Shown: one piece after another, positions 52,391-59,285 of the stretch
Position numbering within the stretch: position 1 is the first letter of the stretch
How the letters are laid out: every line of letters begins with the position of its first letter
Source of the DNA: Streptomyces pseudovenezuelae
GTDB lineage: Bacteria > Actinomycetota > Actinomycetes > Streptomycetales > Streptomycetaceae
Assembly (NCBI RefSeq): GCF_029892565.1
Contig: NZ_JARXVH010000006.1
Coordinates: forward strand, 558,001 to 622,000
Length of the DNA: 64,000 nt
Reading direction: 5' to 3'
Translations under genes and position numbers: made by a program
Notes under the pieces: generated by a model
The model's input: the letters and a program-made list of their open reading frames with translations, nothing else
What the model was told of the DNA's origin: nothing
The model's database searches: none

Positions 52391-53545
52391 TCAGGCGGGC
52401 GCGGCGGCGAGGCGGGCGGGGTCGAACAGGCCGATGGGGTGCTCGGTGGCACCGGTCAGGGCCAGATCGGCGAGGATCTCGCCGACGACGGGCACGAACT
52501 TGAAGCCGTGCCCGGAGAAACCGCAGGCCACGGTGACCGACTCCGGGTGCGCGGGGTGCCGGGCGATCACGAAGTGCTCGTCCGGGGTGTTGGAGTACAT
52601 GCAGGTCGCGGCCTTGAGGAAGGTGCCGGGCAGATCCGGGATGCGGCCGGCCATGTGGTCGGCCATGGCCCGGATCTCCTCCTCGTGGACGGTCCGGTCG
52701 ATGGTCTCCGGGGTGGTGACCTCGCCCTTGCGGAAGAAGGCGACCTTCGCGCCGAGTTGGGGGCCGTCGATGGACGGGAAGCCGTACACCTGGACGCCGG
52801 TCGCGTCCTCCCAGATGTAGATCGGATGCTTCTCGGGGACGAACGCCCCCACCCCGCCCTTGGGTTGGAACCAGTACATGACCTGCCGCTCGATGGTGAA
52901 CGGCACCCCGAGATCGGTCAGCAGCTGCGGTGCCCAGGCGCCCGGGCAGATCACCAGCTGCGCTGCCGTGTAGGTGTTCTCGGAGGTGTGCACGCGGACG
53001 CCGTCCTTGTACGGCTCCCAGCGCGTCATCGGCTCCTCGAAGTGCAGGTCGGCGCCCTGCCGGGTGGCCAGTTGGAGATGCGCGGCGACCGTGTTCTCGG
53101 GCCGCAGCAGACCCGCCTTCTTCTCGAAGAGGGCGACCTCGTCGTCCTTCGGCGCGAGCGTCGGGAAACGGCGGCGGATCTCCTTGGCGTCCAGCATCTC
53201 GTGGGGCAGGTCCCACTGTCGGGCCGAGAGCAGCGAGCCCGAGACGGTCCGCGAGTCGGGGCGGCCGACCATCACCCCGCCGGGCAGGATGGCGACCTCG
53301 CGGCCGGTGGCCCGGTGCAGGTCCTCGTACAGCTCGTAGGCGCGCAGCAACAGCGGTACGTACGCCGGGTCCTCGAAGTAGGACTGCCGGGTGATCCGCG
53401 AACCGCCGTGGCTGGAGCCGCGGTTGTGGACCGGGCCGAACTTCTCCAGGCCAAGGACGCGGGCGCCGCGCGCGGACAGGTGGTGGGCGGCGGCGCTGCC
53501 CATGCCACCGAGACCGATGACGATCACGTCGTAAGTGGGGGACAC
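52391..53545 (-). CDS. monomeric sarcosine oxidase (SolA/MTOX-like)
   Basis: A 384-aa FAD-dependent amine oxidase. It has DVIVIGLGGMGSAAAHHLSARGARVLGLEKFG (dinucleotide fold), the conserved NRGSSHGGSRITRQSYFEDPAYVPLL and a C-terminal CMYSNTPDEHFVIARHPAHPE. ACGFSGHGFKFVPVVGEILADL follows; its Cys is in the place where monomeric sarcosine oxidases carry the covalent FAD. The reaction is sarcosine plus O2 to glycine, formaldehyde and H2O2. The GTG start is used. It is 11 nt before the Rieske gene and 136 nt after the dimethylglycine oxidase gene, with a repeat hairpin between. Confidence 0.88.
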   Translation of the reverse strand: MSPTYDVIVIGLGGMGSAAAHHLSARGARVLGLEKFGPVHNRGSSHGGSRITRQSYFEDPAYVPLLLRAYELYEDLHRATGREVAILPGGVMVGRPDSRTVSGSLLSARQWDLPHEMLDAKEIRRRFPTLAPKDDEVALFEKKAGLLRPENTVAAHLQLATRQGADLHFEEPMTRWEPYKDGVRVHTSENTYTAAQLVICPGAWAPQLLTDLGVPFTIERQVMYWFQPKGGVGAFVPEKHPIYIWEDATGVQVYGFPSIDGPQLGAKVAFFRKGEVTTPETIDRTVHEEEIRAMADHMAGRIPDLPGTFLKAATCMYSNTPDEHFVIARHPAHPESVTVACGFSGHGFKFVPVVGEILADLALTGATEHPIGLFDPARLAAAPA

Positions 53546-53580
53546 GGTCTGCCTCCTAAGCAGGTCGAACGAAGTCCGGT

Positions 53581-53617
53581 GCGGTTCGCCGGCGCCCCGA
53601 GGGGGCGCGGGGAACCG
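53581..53617. repeat. hairpin-forming dispersed repeat (GGGGCGCGGGGAACCGCG type)
   Basis: GCGGTTCGCCGGCGCCCC pairs almost perfectly with GGGGCGCGGGGAACCGC. The right arm matches the core of the repeat at 5165-5215. It lies in the operon gap between the dimethylglycine oxidase and sarcosine oxidase genes, where it may reduce read-through or protect mRNA. Confidence 0.55.
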
Positions 53618-53681
53618 CGTGGCCGGCAGCGATGGTGCCGCAGACGATCGACGGCATATCGCGGCACATCCAGCGGAGCGC

Positions 53682-56132
53682 TCAGCGGCGGATGCGGGTC
53701 ATCTTCGGGTCGAACAGGGGCTCTTCGGCGACCGTCGCCGGCACCTTCTCGCCGAAGTACTCGATGTGCACGGCGGCTCCGGTGGGGAGCACGGGCAGCC
53801 AGGCGTACGCGATGCAGCGGCCCAGCGTGTAGCCGTACGAGGCGCTGGTCACGTAGCCGGCGGGGGCGCCGTCGACGTAGACCGGCTCCTTGCCGAGGAC
53901 CACGGCGGCAGGGTCGTCGAGGAGGAGCGGGGTCAGCTTGCGGGTGACCGGCGCGTCCGTGAGGGCCTCGCGGCCGACGAACACCTTGTCCATGCGCACC
54001 GCGAAGCCGACGCCCGCCTCGAACGGGTTGTGCTCATCGGTCATGTCGGTGCCCCAGGCGCGGTAACCCTTCTCCAGGCGAAGTGAGTTGAAGGCGGACC
54101 GCCCGGCCGCGATCACGCCGTGTTCCTGGCCGGCCGCCCAGAGCGTGTCCCACAGGCGCAGGCCCAGGTCGGCGGTGGTGTACAGCTCCCAGCCCAGCTC
54201 ACCGACGTACGACAGGCGCATGGCGGTGACCGGGATGTGCCCGAGGTACGTCTCCTTCGCGCGGAAGTAGCCGAAGGCCTCGTGGGAGAAGTCGTCGCGG
54301 GTCAGCGGCTGGACGAGGTCGCGGGCGAGGGGGCCCCAGACGCCGATGCAGCAGGTGCCGGAGGTGATGTCCCTGATGTGCACGCCCTCGGGGGCGTGCC
54401 GGGTGAGCCAGTCGAGGTCGGTGGGGGAGTTCGCGCCGACCTGGAATCGGTCCGGGGCGAGGCGGGCCACGGTGAGGTCGGAGCGGATGCCGCCGGTCTC
54501 GTCCAGGAGGAGGGTGTAGGTGACCGCGCCGGGCTTCTTGCGCAGGTTGTTGGTGGTCATGCGGTCGAGGAAGTCGAGGGCTCCCGGGCCGGTGACCTCC
54601 AGGCGGCGCAGCGGGGTCATGTCGTACAGGGCGACATTCTCGCGGGTCGCGCGGGCCTCGGCGGCGGCGATGGGGGACCAGTAGCGGGCCGACCAGGCGT
54701 CGCGCTCGGGGAGTTCGAGGCCGTCGACGAGCGGGGCGTTGGCCTCGTACCAGTGCGGCCGTTCCCAGCCGCCGCCCTCCAGGAAGAACGCGCCGAGCTG
54801 CTCCTGGCGCGCGTGGAAGGGGCTGACGCGGAGCGGGCGCGGGTTCTCCATCGGTTGGAGGGGATGGAGTACGTCGTACACCTCGACGAACTGCTGTGAA
54901 CCGCGTTCACGGACGTACGACGGTGAACGCTGTGCTTCCTCGAACCGCGTGAGGTCGCACTCGTGCAGGTCGAGCGAGGGGCGCCCGTCGACCATCCACT
55001 CGGCGACGGCCCGTGCGACCCCCGCGGAGTGGGTGACCCAGACCGCCTCGGCCAGCCAGAAGCCCCGCAGGGTCCGCGACTCCCCGAGGACCGGCATGCC
55101 GTCCGGGGTGAAGGAGAAGACGCCGTTGAACCCCTCCTCGATCTCGGCGTACCGCAGCGCCGGGACCAGCCAACGGCAGTCCTCCCAACTCGGCGCCCAG
55201 TCCTCCTCGGTGAACGGAAACGAGGACGGCATGTCCATGTTCCGGGCACGCGCCTCGTCGTACGGCAGCACCGCGAACGGGTCGACGGGCAGCGGCCGAT
55301 GGGCGTAGGAGCCGATGCCGATGCGGTCGGTGTGCTCGCGGAAGTAGAGGTCGCGGTCCTGGAAGCGGAGGATCGGCCGGGAGGCCTCGGCCGTGGCCTC
55401 GCTCAGCTCGGGGAGCGGCTTCGTCCGGGCGTACTGGTGGGCGAGCGGCTGGAGCGGTACGTCGATGCCGGCCATGCGTCCGATCACCGGGCCCCAGAAA
55501 CCGGCCGCGGAGACGACGTGGTCGGCGGGGAAGGTGCCTTGGTCGGTGACGACGGCTTTGATGCGGCCGTCTTCCTTTTCGATGCCCGTGACCGTGTGGC
55601 GTTCCAGGAACCGGGCGCCTCGCTCGGTGGCCCGTTCCATCTGCGCGCGGGACGCGAGCAGGGCCCGGGCCAGGCCGTCGTCGGGGGTGTGGAAGCCGCC
55701 GAGGACGACCGACTCGTCGAGCAGGGGCCACAGTTCCTTGCAGCGGGCGGTGCTCACGACCTCGCCGCGGATGCCCCAGGCGGCCGCGTAGCCGGCCCGG
55801 CGGTGCAGGTCGGCGAGGCGTTCCGGGGTGGTGGCCAGTTCCAGGCCGCCGACCTGGTTGAAGCAGGGGACGCCGTCGACTTCGAGCGAACCGAACTTCT
55901 CGACCGTGTACTTGGCGAACTCGGCGAGGGTCTTGGAGGGGCTGGTCTGGAAGACGAGTCCGGGCGCGTGCGAGGTGGAGCCGCCGGGGGCGGGCAGGGG
56001 GCCCTGTTCGAGGACGGTGACGTCGGTCCAGCCGCGGGCGGTCAGTTCGTCGGCGAGCGAGCAGCCGACGATGCCGGCGCCGATGACGACGACACGGGGA
56101 CCGTGCGGGCGGGTTTCGGGCGTGCTGGACAT
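53682..56132 (-). CDS. dmg: dimethylglycine oxidase
   Basis: An 816-aa two-module enzyme closely resembling A. globiformis dimethylglycine oxidase. The N-terminal FAD module (about 1-430) has VVVIGAGIVGCSLADELTARGW and GGSTSHAPGLVFQTSPSKTLAEFAKYT. His55 in SHAPGL aligns with the flavin-linked His. SFTPDGMPVLGESRTLRGFWLAEAVWVTHSAGVA follows. The C-terminal GcvT-like folate module (about 460-816) has AAAEARATRENVALYDMTPLRRLEVTGPGALDFLDR and SYVGELGWELY. It oxidises dimethylglycine to sarcosine and can transfer the one-carbon unit to tetrahydrofolate. AAGGAGG precedes the ATG. Confidence 0.92.
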   Translation of the reverse strand: MSSTPETRPHGPRVVVIGAGIVGCSLADELTARGWTDVTVLEQGPLPAPGGSTSHAPGLVFQTSPSKTLAEFAKYTVEKFGSLEVDGVPCFNQVGGLELATTPERLADLHRRAGYAAAWGIRGEVVSTARCKELWPLLDESVVLGGFHTPDDGLARALLASRAQMERATERGARFLERHTVTGIEKEDGRIKAVVTDQGTFPADHVVSAAGFWGPVIGRMAGIDVPLQPLAHQYARTKPLPELSEATAEASRPILRFQDRDLYFREHTDRIGIGSYAHRPLPVDPFAVLPYDEARARNMDMPSSFPFTEEDWAPSWEDCRWLVPALRYAEIEEGFNGVFSFTPDGMPVLGESRTLRGFWLAEAVWVTHSAGVARAVAEWMVDGRPSLDLHECDLTRFEEAQRSPSYVRERGSQQFVEVYDVLHPLQPMENPRPLRVSPFHARQEQLGAFFLEGGGWERPHWYEANAPLVDGLELPERDAWSARYWSPIAAAEARATRENVALYDMTPLRRLEVTGPGALDFLDRMTTNNLRKKPGAVTYTLLLDETGGIRSDLTVARLAPDRFQVGANSPTDLDWLTRHAPEGVHIRDITSGTCCIGVWGPLARDLVQPLTRDDFSHEAFGYFRAKETYLGHIPVTAMRLSYVGELGWELYTTADLGLRLWDTLWAAGQEHGVIAAGRSAFNSLRLEKGYRAWGTDMTDEHNPFEAGVGFAVRMDKVFVGREALTDAPVTRKLTPLLLDDPAAVVLGKEPVYVDGAPAGYVTSASYGYTLGRCIAYAWLPVLPTGAAVHIEYFGEKVPATVAEEPLFDPKMTRIRR

Positions 56133-56143
56133 GCCCCTCCTTG

Positions 56144-56266
56144 CCGGGGTGGGGGTGAACGCGCTGGGGGAGTGGTCGGGGGTGGGGTGAGGTGAAGCGC
56201 GGGATGGGGTGAAGCGAGGAGCGGGGCGGGGCTTGGGGCGGGGCTTGGGGGTCAGGGGACGGGGCG
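56144..56266 (+). other. G-tract-rich intergenic stretch with a tandem 12-bp repeat
   Basis: The plus strand has repeated runs of four or five G with short spacers, including GGGGCGGGGCTT twice in tandem (56223-56234, 56235-56246) and GGGGTGAAGCG-like units. It can form G-quadruplexes in the template strand of the leftward transcript between mscR and the dimethylglycine oxidase gene. No coding frame is convincing. Confidence 0.5.
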
Positions 56267-56278
56267 TTCAGACGGTGT

Positions 56279-57364
56279 TCACAGGACGACCACCGAGCGC
56301 AGCACCTCGCCCCGGTGCATCTTGGCGAACGCCTCCTCGACCTGGTCGAGGGCGATCGTCTCGGACACGAACGCGTTGAGGTCGAGGAGCCCGTACAGGT
56401 ACTGGTCGATGAGATAGGGGAAGTCGCGGCTCGGCAGACAGTCGCCGTACCAGGACGACTTGATGGCGCCGCCGCGCGAGAAGACGTCGATCAGGGGGAG
56501 CTCGACCTTCATCTCGGGGGAGGGGACGCCGACTTGGACGAGCAGTCCCGCGTGGTCGCGCATGTAGAAGGCCTGGGTGAAGGTCTCCGGGCGGCCCACG
56601 GCGTCGATCGCGATGTCGACGCCGTGTCCGTCGGTGAGTGCGCGGACGGCCTCGATCGGGTCCGTGCCACGGGAGTTGACGGTGTGCGTGGCGCCGAACT
56701 TCTCCGCCTGGTCGAGTTTCCTGTCGTCGATGTCGACGGCGATGACCTTCATCGCGCCGTTGAGACAGGCGCCCGCGATGGCCGCGTTGCCGACGCCGCC
56801 GCAGCCGATGACGGCGACCGAGTCACCGCGCCCGACGTTGCCGGTGTTGACCGCGGCGCCGTAGCCGGCCATCACACCGCAGCCGATGAGGCCCGCGGCC
56901 TCGGGTCGTGCCGCCGGGTCGATCTTCACCGCCTGCCCGGCCGCGACCAGCGTCTTCTCGGCGAAGGCACCGATGCCGAGGGCGTTGCTGAGCGGGGTGC
57001 CGTCGAGCAGGGTCATCGGCTGGGTGGCGTTGCGGGAGTCGAAGCAGTACCAGGGGCGGCCTCGGCGACAGGAGCGACAACTGCCGCAGGGGGCGCGCCA
57101 GGCGAGCACGACGTAGTCGCCGGGGGCGAGATCGGTGACGCCGTCGCCGACCGCCTCGATCGTGCCGGCCGCCTCGTGGCCCAGCAGGAAGGGGAAGTCG
57201 TCGTTGATCGCGCCCTCCCGATAGTGCAGATCCGTGTGGCAGACACCGCAGGCCTGGACGGCGACGAGGACCTCTCCGGGACCGGGGTCGGGAACGACGA
57301 TCGTCTGCACCTCGACGGGTGCGCCCTTTTTGACAGCGACTACGGCACGGACCTCGTGGGGCAC
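56279..57364 (-). CDS. mscR: S-(hydroxymethyl)mycothiol dehydrogenase
   Basis: A 361-aa zinc-dependent medium-chain dehydrogenase. Catalytic zinc ligands are CGVCHTDLHYREG (Cys) and GHEAAGTIEAVG (His-Glu). The structural zinc comes from CGSCRSCRRGRPWYC. The cofactor fold is AVIGCGGVGNAAIAGACLNGA. The NAD/mycothiol form of formaldehyde dehydrogenase in actinobacteria has this pattern; it oxidises the adduct of formaldehyde with mycothiol. It fits the betaine cluster because each demethylation releases formaldehyde. The GTG at 57364 follows GAGGAG by 8 nt. A promoter and an IclR-like operator lie directly upstream. Confidence 0.9.
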   Translation of the reverse strand: MPHEVRAVVAVKKGAPVEVQTIVVPDPGPGEVLVAVQACGVCHTDLHYREGAINDDFPFLLGHEAAGTIEAVGDGVTDLAPGDYVVLAWRAPCGSCRSCRRGRPWYCFDSRNATQPMTLLDGTPLSNALGIGAFAEKTLVAAGQAVKIDPAARPEAAGLIGCGVMAGYGAAVNTGNVGRGDSVAVIGCGGVGNAAIAGACLNGAMKVIAVDIDDRKLDQAEKFGATHTVNSRGTDPIEAVRALTDGHGVDIAIDAVGRPETFTQAFYMRDHAGLLVQVGVPSPEMKVELPLIDVFSRGGAIKSSWYGDCLPSRDFPYLIDQYLYGLLDLNAFVSETIALDQVEEAFAKMHRGEVLRSVVVL

Positions 57365-57381
57365 GACCAAGCTCCTCTGCT

Positions 57382-57417
57382 GTTGCGCAGTGCACGATGG
57401 GTTGCGCGATGAGGAAC
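57382..57417. promoter_or_regulatory. IclR-type operator candidate upstream of mscR
   Basis: Two copies of GTTGCGC at 57382 and 57401 lie 19 bp apart. The second is part of GTTGCGCGATGAGGAAC, a loose inverted repeat of the GTT...AAC type bound by IclR regulators such as PcaR. It sits at the transcription start side of the mscR promoter. Confidence 0.45.
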
Positions 57418-57418
57418 A

Positions 57419-57447
57419 TATTGAGAACGCCGTCATGGAGCCGTCAA
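57419..57447 (-). promoter_or_regulatory. mscR promoter, -35 TTGACG / -10 TCAATA
   Basis: On the minus strand TTGACG (57442-57447) and TCAATA (57419-57424) are separated by 17 nt, about 55 nt before the GTG start. The operator candidate is immediately downstream. Confidence 0.5.
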
Positions 57448-57600
57448 GAGGTGGGCGTTAAGCCTTGGCAAAAGGAACAGGGCGGCCGAAATCTGCCGGA
57501 TACACAGCAGCGCGGGACCAGGAGATTCCGGTCCCGCGCCGCTGATCGGCTCTCGTACGTGTCTGTCCCGGGGGCGACTGCGTGTCTGTCTCGGGGTCGG

Positions 57601-58431
57601 TCAGAAGCCGTACCCCATACGGCGGGACAGGTCGGCCCCCGCCGCCACCGTGCGCTTGGCCACCTCCGGCACCCGGTCGCCGCCCAGCCGGTACATCGGC
57701 CCCGAGACACTGAGCGCGGCGATGACCTTGCCGTCGTGCGCGCGGATCGGGACCGCCACCGCGGTGAGCCCCAGCTCCAGCTCCTCGATGGTGAGCCCGT
57801 AGCCCTGCTCGACCACCGCCTCCAACTCGCCGCGCAGCGCCGACGACCCGGTGATGGTGCGCTCGGTGAAGCGCGGCAGGGAGCGGGCTAGCAGACCCTC
57901 GCGCAGGGTGGGCGACATGTGCGCGAGCAGCACCTTTCCGCTGGAGGTCGCGTGCAGAGGGGTGCGCCGGCCGAGCCAGTTCTGCGCGGTCACGGACGCG
58001 GTGCCGCGGGCCTGCATGATGTTGACGGCCGCGTCTTCGTCGAGGACTGCGATGTTCACGGTCTCGCCCAGCTCGTCGGCGAGTTCCCGGCACACCGGGA
58101 CGCCCTCCTGCGAGATGTCCAGGCGCACTGCCGCCGCCCCCGCCAGGCGTAGTACACCCGCCCCCAGGTAGTACTTGCCGCGGTCCTTGGCCTGGGCGAC
58201 CAGGCCGCGGTTCTCCAGGACGCCGAGCAGTCGGAAGGCGGTGGACTTGTGCACGTCCAGCTCGTCGGCGATCTCGGTGACGCCCGCCTCTCCGTGCCGG
58301 GCCAGGATCTCCAGCACGCTCACGGCACGGTCCACCGACTGGACGGCGCTGGCCGTGCCTCTGCCGCTCTGCTTCTCGGAGTTTCCGAAGGGCTCCTCGC
58401 CACGGTCAGCCTGCTTCTGCGTACGGGTCAT
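57601..58431 (-). CDS. IclR-family transcriptional regulator
   Basis: A 276-aa regulator. A polar N-terminus of about 25 residues precedes the winged helix (SAVQSVDRAVSVLEILARHGEAGVTEIADELDVHKSTAFRLLGVLENRGLVAQ, about 28-81). An IclR effector domain follows (GTASVTAQNWLGRRTPLHATSSGKVLLAHMSP; ALSVSGPMYRLGGDRV). It is encoded beside mscR and divergent from the ferredoxin-reductase pair, so it can control both arms of the betaine cluster. The candidate ligand is choline, betaine or a breakdown product. The ATG start is fixed by the family N-terminus. Confidence 0.9.
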   Translation of the reverse strand: MTRTQKQADRGEEPFGNSEKQSGRGTASAVQSVDRAVSVLEILARHGEAGVTEIADELDVHKSTAFRLLGVLENRGLVAQAKDRGKYYLGAGVLRLAGAAAVRLDISQEGVPVCRELADELGETVNIAVLDEDAAVNIMQARGTASVTAQNWLGRRTPLHATSSGKVLLAHMSPTLREGLLARSLPRFTERTITGSSALRGELEAVVEQGYGLTIEELELGLTAVAVPIRAHDGKVIAALSVSGPMYRLGGDRVPEVAKRTVAAGADLSRRMGYGF

Positions 58432-58532
58432 GGGTCAACTCTCACCACCTGACGGCCATCTTTGGGCCGCATCTTCGGGAAACCCTTGACGCGACGGTTG
58501 TCCCGACCGGATTCTGTTGCGCATGGCGCGGG

Positions 58533-58549
58533 TTCGTGCGCTATACGAA
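58533..58549. promoter_or_regulatory. inverted repeat upstream of iclR, possible autoregulatory operator
   Basis: TTCGTGCGCTATACGAA is a perfect 5-7-5 inverted repeat, extendable to GTTCGTGCGCTATACGAAAC. The GTTGCGCA motif of the mscR operator also occurs nearby at 58515-58523. It lies 102 nt before iclR and covers a TATAGC that could be its -10. Confidence 0.45.
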
Positions 58550-58678
58550 ACTTCATGTTACCGAAGCGTCCGATCCTCGTCAGGGGGCCGGACCGCCCGG
58601 ACCTGTGAAGGTCCGGCACATCCCGGCCGCCGGACCGAAGACGCCCCGGCACCCGCCGAACCGCCGTGCCGCATCCGG

Positions 58679-58779
58679 CCCGGCGCCCGCATCACCGCCG
58701 GACCGAGCGTGACCCGGCGCGCGCTTCACCGCCGGGCCGAGCCTGACCCGGCGCCCGCATCGCCGCCGGGCCGACGAAG
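58679..58779. repeat. three tandem 34-bp repeats upstream of the ferredoxin gene
   Basis: Units begin CCCGGCGCCCGCATCACCGC at 58679, CCCGGCGCGCGCTTCACCGC at 58713 and CCCGGCGCCCGCATCGCCGC at 58747. The period is exactly 34 bp with a few substitutions; the third unit diverges in its last bases. The period is not a multiple of three, so a coding repeat is unlikely. Confidence 0.7.
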
Positions 58780-58881
58780 GTCCGCACTCCTGAAAACGCA
58801 CTCCCGAACCGCACTCCTGATCCGCATCCGCCAGGACCACACAGGTCCCGGACCGAGTGTCCCGGACCGAGAGGGGGGCCC

Positions 58882-59205
58882 GTGATTCCCGTCTGCCGCC
58901 TCGAAGACCTCCCCCAGGGCGAGTCCGTCCGCGTCGAGACGAGCCCGCCCGTCGCGGTGTTCCGCACCGACGAGGGCGAGTTGTACGCCATCGACGACAC
59001 CTGCACCCACCAGGACGCGTCTCTCTCCGAGGGCTGGCTGGAGGGGTGTCTGGTCGAATGCCCGCTGCACGCCGCTTCATTCGATCTCCGTACCGGGCAG
59101 CCGACCTGCCTCCCGGCCCGGCGCCCCGTCCGCACCCACCGCGTCACCGTGGACGACGGTGTCGTCCACGTCCACCTCGCCGCGCAGGAGGGCACCGCCG
59201 CATGA
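58882..59205 (+). CDS. Rieske-type [2Fe-2S] ferredoxin
   Basis: A 107-aa soluble electron carrier. The cluster ligands are CTHQDASLS and, 19 residues on, CPLHAASFD (two Cys-His pairs), the pattern of bacterial biphenyl-type ferredoxins. The opening is IPVCRLEDLPQGESVRVE. It accepts electrons from a flavoprotein reductase and passes them to a Rieske oxygenase. The reductase gene follows, and the only oxygenase in the window is the betaine demethylase at 51228, so this is its probable donor. The GTG start is used; GAGAGGGG precedes it. The stop overlaps a 27-aa ORF by ATGA. Confidence 0.9.
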   Translation: MIPVCRLEDLPQGESVRVETSPPVAVFRTDEGELYAIDDTCTHQDASLSEGWLEGCLVECPLHAASFDLRTGQPTCLPARRPVRTHRVTVDDGVVHVHLAAQEGTAA

Positions 59206-59285
59206 ACACCCCGAACGCGTGGCGTACGACGGCTTCGTACGCGCCGGCGTCCCCACGGACGTCCGAGAGGAGCCGTGCCGCATGA
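59202..59285 (+). CDS. 27-aa bridging ORF between ferredoxin and reductase genes
   Basis: Starts at an ATG overlapping the ferredoxin stop (ATGA) and ends in a TGA that overlaps the ATG of the reductase (ATGA). The peptide begins MNTPNAWRTTASYAPAS and looks like chance sequence. The arrangement could couple translation across the 76-nt gap, as at 40868-40933. Expression is unproven. Confidence 0.35.
   Translation: MNTPNAWRTTASYAPASPRTSERSRAA

Larger units (their letters stand above)
58432..58881. other. divergent intergenic region, 450 bp, iclR / ferredoxin
   Basis: It holds an inverted repeat at 58533-58549, three tandem 34-bp repeats at 58679-58779, and a GC-rich stretch before the ferredoxin start. 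No coding frame is convincing. Confidence 0.65.

Noticed and set aside
58692..59195. 167-aa minus-strand frame over the ferredoxin gene and the 34-bp repeats
   Set aside because: Arises from the GC-rich repeat and the complement of the ferredoxin; no motif.
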